Assembly: GCA_030252795.1 (NCBI GenBank)
Contig: CP127080.1
Span: 1,252,501 to 1,316,500, forward strand
Length of the DNA: 64,000 bases
Direction of reading: 5' to 3'
Source: Porticoccaceae bacterium LTM1
GTDB taxonomy: Bacteria; Pseudomonadota; Gammaproteobacteria; Pseudomonadales; Porticoccaceae
A program made the translations under genes and the position numbers. Position 1 is the first letter of the stretch; the number at the start of each line of letters is the position of its first letter. Below are positions 62,752 to 64,000 of this stretch, one piece after another. The notes under the pieces were generated by a model. That model made no database searches. It saw only the letters and a list, made by a program, of their open reading frames with translations, and was not told the DNA's origin.

Positions 62752-63999
62752 ATGAACCTGGATTTGGGGCCAGCGATTGAAAGTTTTCTGGAAGAGGCGA
62801 CCGATTTTGTCGCCCAGCTGGAAAGCGACATTATGGCGTTGGAGTCTGCCCCGCAAGACCAGGAGCTGATCAACTCAATATTTCGTGCCGCTCATACCAT
62901 TAAAGGTTCTGGCGGCATGTTTGGTTTTGACGGTCTTGTGGCCTTTACTCATGTTTTTGAGTCTGTGTTGATGCGCATGCGCGACGGCCAACTCGTCGCT
63001 AATAAAGAGATGGCCGAGATTCTGCTTGCCGGTGTCGATCATATCGGTCAGGTACTGAGCTACATAGATCTTGATGGTGAGCATACCCCCGAGGATATTT
63101 GTGAAGCGGGTGAGCAGCTCGGAATGATGCTGGCCATGTATCTGGATGAGCCTGCTGGTTGCAGTGCAACACCAGAGCAGGATAAGTCGCAAGACCAGTC
63201 TGGGCAGAAGGGTTCAACACCAGCTGTTGCCACGCAAAGTGATTGCCCTAACTGGTTGTTGTCACTGCGATTTGGTGAAAATGTGCTTCGCGACGGCATG
63301 GATCCTTCTTCTTTCCTGCGCTATCTGCAGCGCCTTGGTGACATAGTCACCTTGAACACCCTGTCATCGTCACTACCAGCTCTGGAGGAGATGGATCCGG
63401 AGCAGAATTACCTCGGCTTTGAAATTCAGCTGCAAAGCGAATCTTCACGAGAAGAACTGCTCGATGTATTTGAGTTTGTTCAAGAGCAAAGCCTGATACT
63501 GTTGGTAGAACCCAAGGCATCGTTAAGTGATTACCGGAAACAACTGCACAAGCTGCCTGAGTCCGTAGAGCAAATTGTCGATCTGTGGTGTGAAAGCGGT
63601 GTCCTAACCCCAGAGCAGGCGCGTTGGTGCCAGTCTGATGCTGAGCTTCCTGCTGAATCAGGAAACGTCCAATCTCTCGGTATTGAATCCGGAATTGCCT
63701 TGGAGAAAACCGACACTGGTTTGTGCCTGGCGATTGCCGAGCCAATGAATATTTACAACGCAGAACAGCTGACCAACCAGTTAAACCAGACCCTGACAAG
63801 CTATCCGGAAGCCGTAGACGCGATTCAACTTGATTTAACTGGTGTTTCGGAGTTGGACACAACCGGTATGCAAATTCTGGTATCACTGGAAAAGACATTA
63901 TCCGCTACAGGGCAGGGAATTACCGGTGTTCTGCACAGCGAAACATCCCGTGGGTTATTTGATCTCTATCGCATTCAACTGAATGCGGCGGCACAGTAA
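62752..63999 (+). CDS. Hpt-STAS hybrid related to the N-terminal part of CheA
   Basis: 415 residues, complete. An N-terminal Hpt domain has phospho-acceptor H48 in AAHTIKGSGGMFGFDGLVAF. A middle domain (about 165-265, WLLSLRFGENVLRDGMDPSS, LGFEIQLQSESS, DVFEFVQEQSLILLVEP) matches a region found in some CheA proteins. The C-terminal STAS domain (about 315-415) has LDLTGVSELDTTGMQILVSL with Thr at the switch position. No histidine-kinase ATPase domain is present, so phosphate must come from a separate kinase, perhaps a CheA just beyond the window. Confidence 0.88.
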   Translation: MNLDLGPAIESFLEEATDFVAQLESDIMALESAPQDQELINSIFRAAHTIKGSGGMFGFDGLVAFTHVFESVLMRMRDGQLVANKEMAEILLAGVDHIGQVLSYIDLDGEHTPEDICEAGEQLGMMLAMYLDEPAGCSATPEQDKSQDQSGQKGSTPAVATQSDCPNWLLSLRFGENVLRDGMDPSSFLRYLQRLGDIVTLNTLSSSLPALEEMDPEQNYLGFEIQLQSESSREELLDVFEFVQEQSLILLVEPKASLSDYRKQLHKLPESVEQIVDLWCESGVLTPEQARWCQSDAELPAESGNVQSLGIESGIALEKTDTGLCLAIAEPMNIYNAEQLTNQLNQTLTSYPEAVDAIQLDLTGVSELDTTGMQILVSLEKTLSATGQGITGVLHSETSRGLFDLYRIQLNAAAQ

Positions 64000-64000
64000 A

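Overview
The window reads as chromosomal DNA of a Gram-negative gammaproteobacterium. The translation block thrS-infC-rpmI-rplT-pheS-pheT-ihfA-merR follows the order seen in E. coli and Pseudomonas. CmoA/CmoB, IlvY/IlvC, an outer-membrane TonB-dependent receptor and a Wzx/Wzy-type polysaccharide locus agree with that. The mix of an FecI/FecR/STN-receptor system, class I IlvC, a PreP-like M16C peptidase and Pseudomonas-like housekeeping proteins fits a marine or environmental lineage (Cellvibrionales-like is my guess). The sequence alone does not name the genus.

Layout. 1-1100: tandem composite repeats and tRNA-Arg. 1240-3722: lrp-like regulator divergent from alanine dehydrogenase, then a flavodoxin. 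4038-9538 (minus): cmoA-cmoB, a thioesterase and a large M16C metallopeptidase. 10073-12623: ilv promoter, a Val/Leu-rich leader peptide, an attenuator and acetolactate synthase ilvB-ilvH. 12780-19761: a cell-surface signalling locus (ECF sigma, FecR-type anti-sigma, STN/TonB receptor) followed by a DsbD-N-like periplasmic protein and a lipoprotein. 20036-24292: ilvY divergent from ilvC, then ilvD. 24596-27205: YoeB/YefM, pyrF, and an MNT/HepT pair whose HepT frame carries a stop. 27692-41151: ComEA-like protein, then the surface-polysaccharide locus wecB-wecC-wzy-wzx-glycosyltransferase-acyltransferase-oxidoreductase-heparinase-like-glycosyltransferase, with a convergent wecA-like gene. 41321-47394: tRNA-Asn, uvrB, a Wzz-like protein, a GT-C-type membrane protein and tRNA-Val. 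47441-49677: a decayed island with an integrase, an HTH regulator and a broken TacA/TacT remnant. 49799-59636: beta-CASP nuclease, then the thrS to ihfA/merR block and tRNA-Pro. 59950-63999: two hypothetical proteins and a chemosensory-type cluster ending in an Hpt-STAS protein.

Branched-chain amino acid synthesis is the main metabolic theme: IlvBH, IlvC and IlvD are all present, with attenuation control of ilvB and LysR (IlvY) control of ilvC. The polysaccharide locus suggests a lipid-linked glycan started by a WecA-like transferase and containing ManNAc-uronate, polymerised by Wzy and flipped by Wzx.

The most striking global property is the load of short palindromic repeats. At least six families recur in nearly every intergenic gap, sometimes in regulatory positions (ilvY/ilvC, infC/rpmI, upstream of pheS). 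Two of the four tRNA genes are followed by a second copy of their own 3' end plus terminator. No CRISPR array, rRNA gene or complete insertion sequence was seen.
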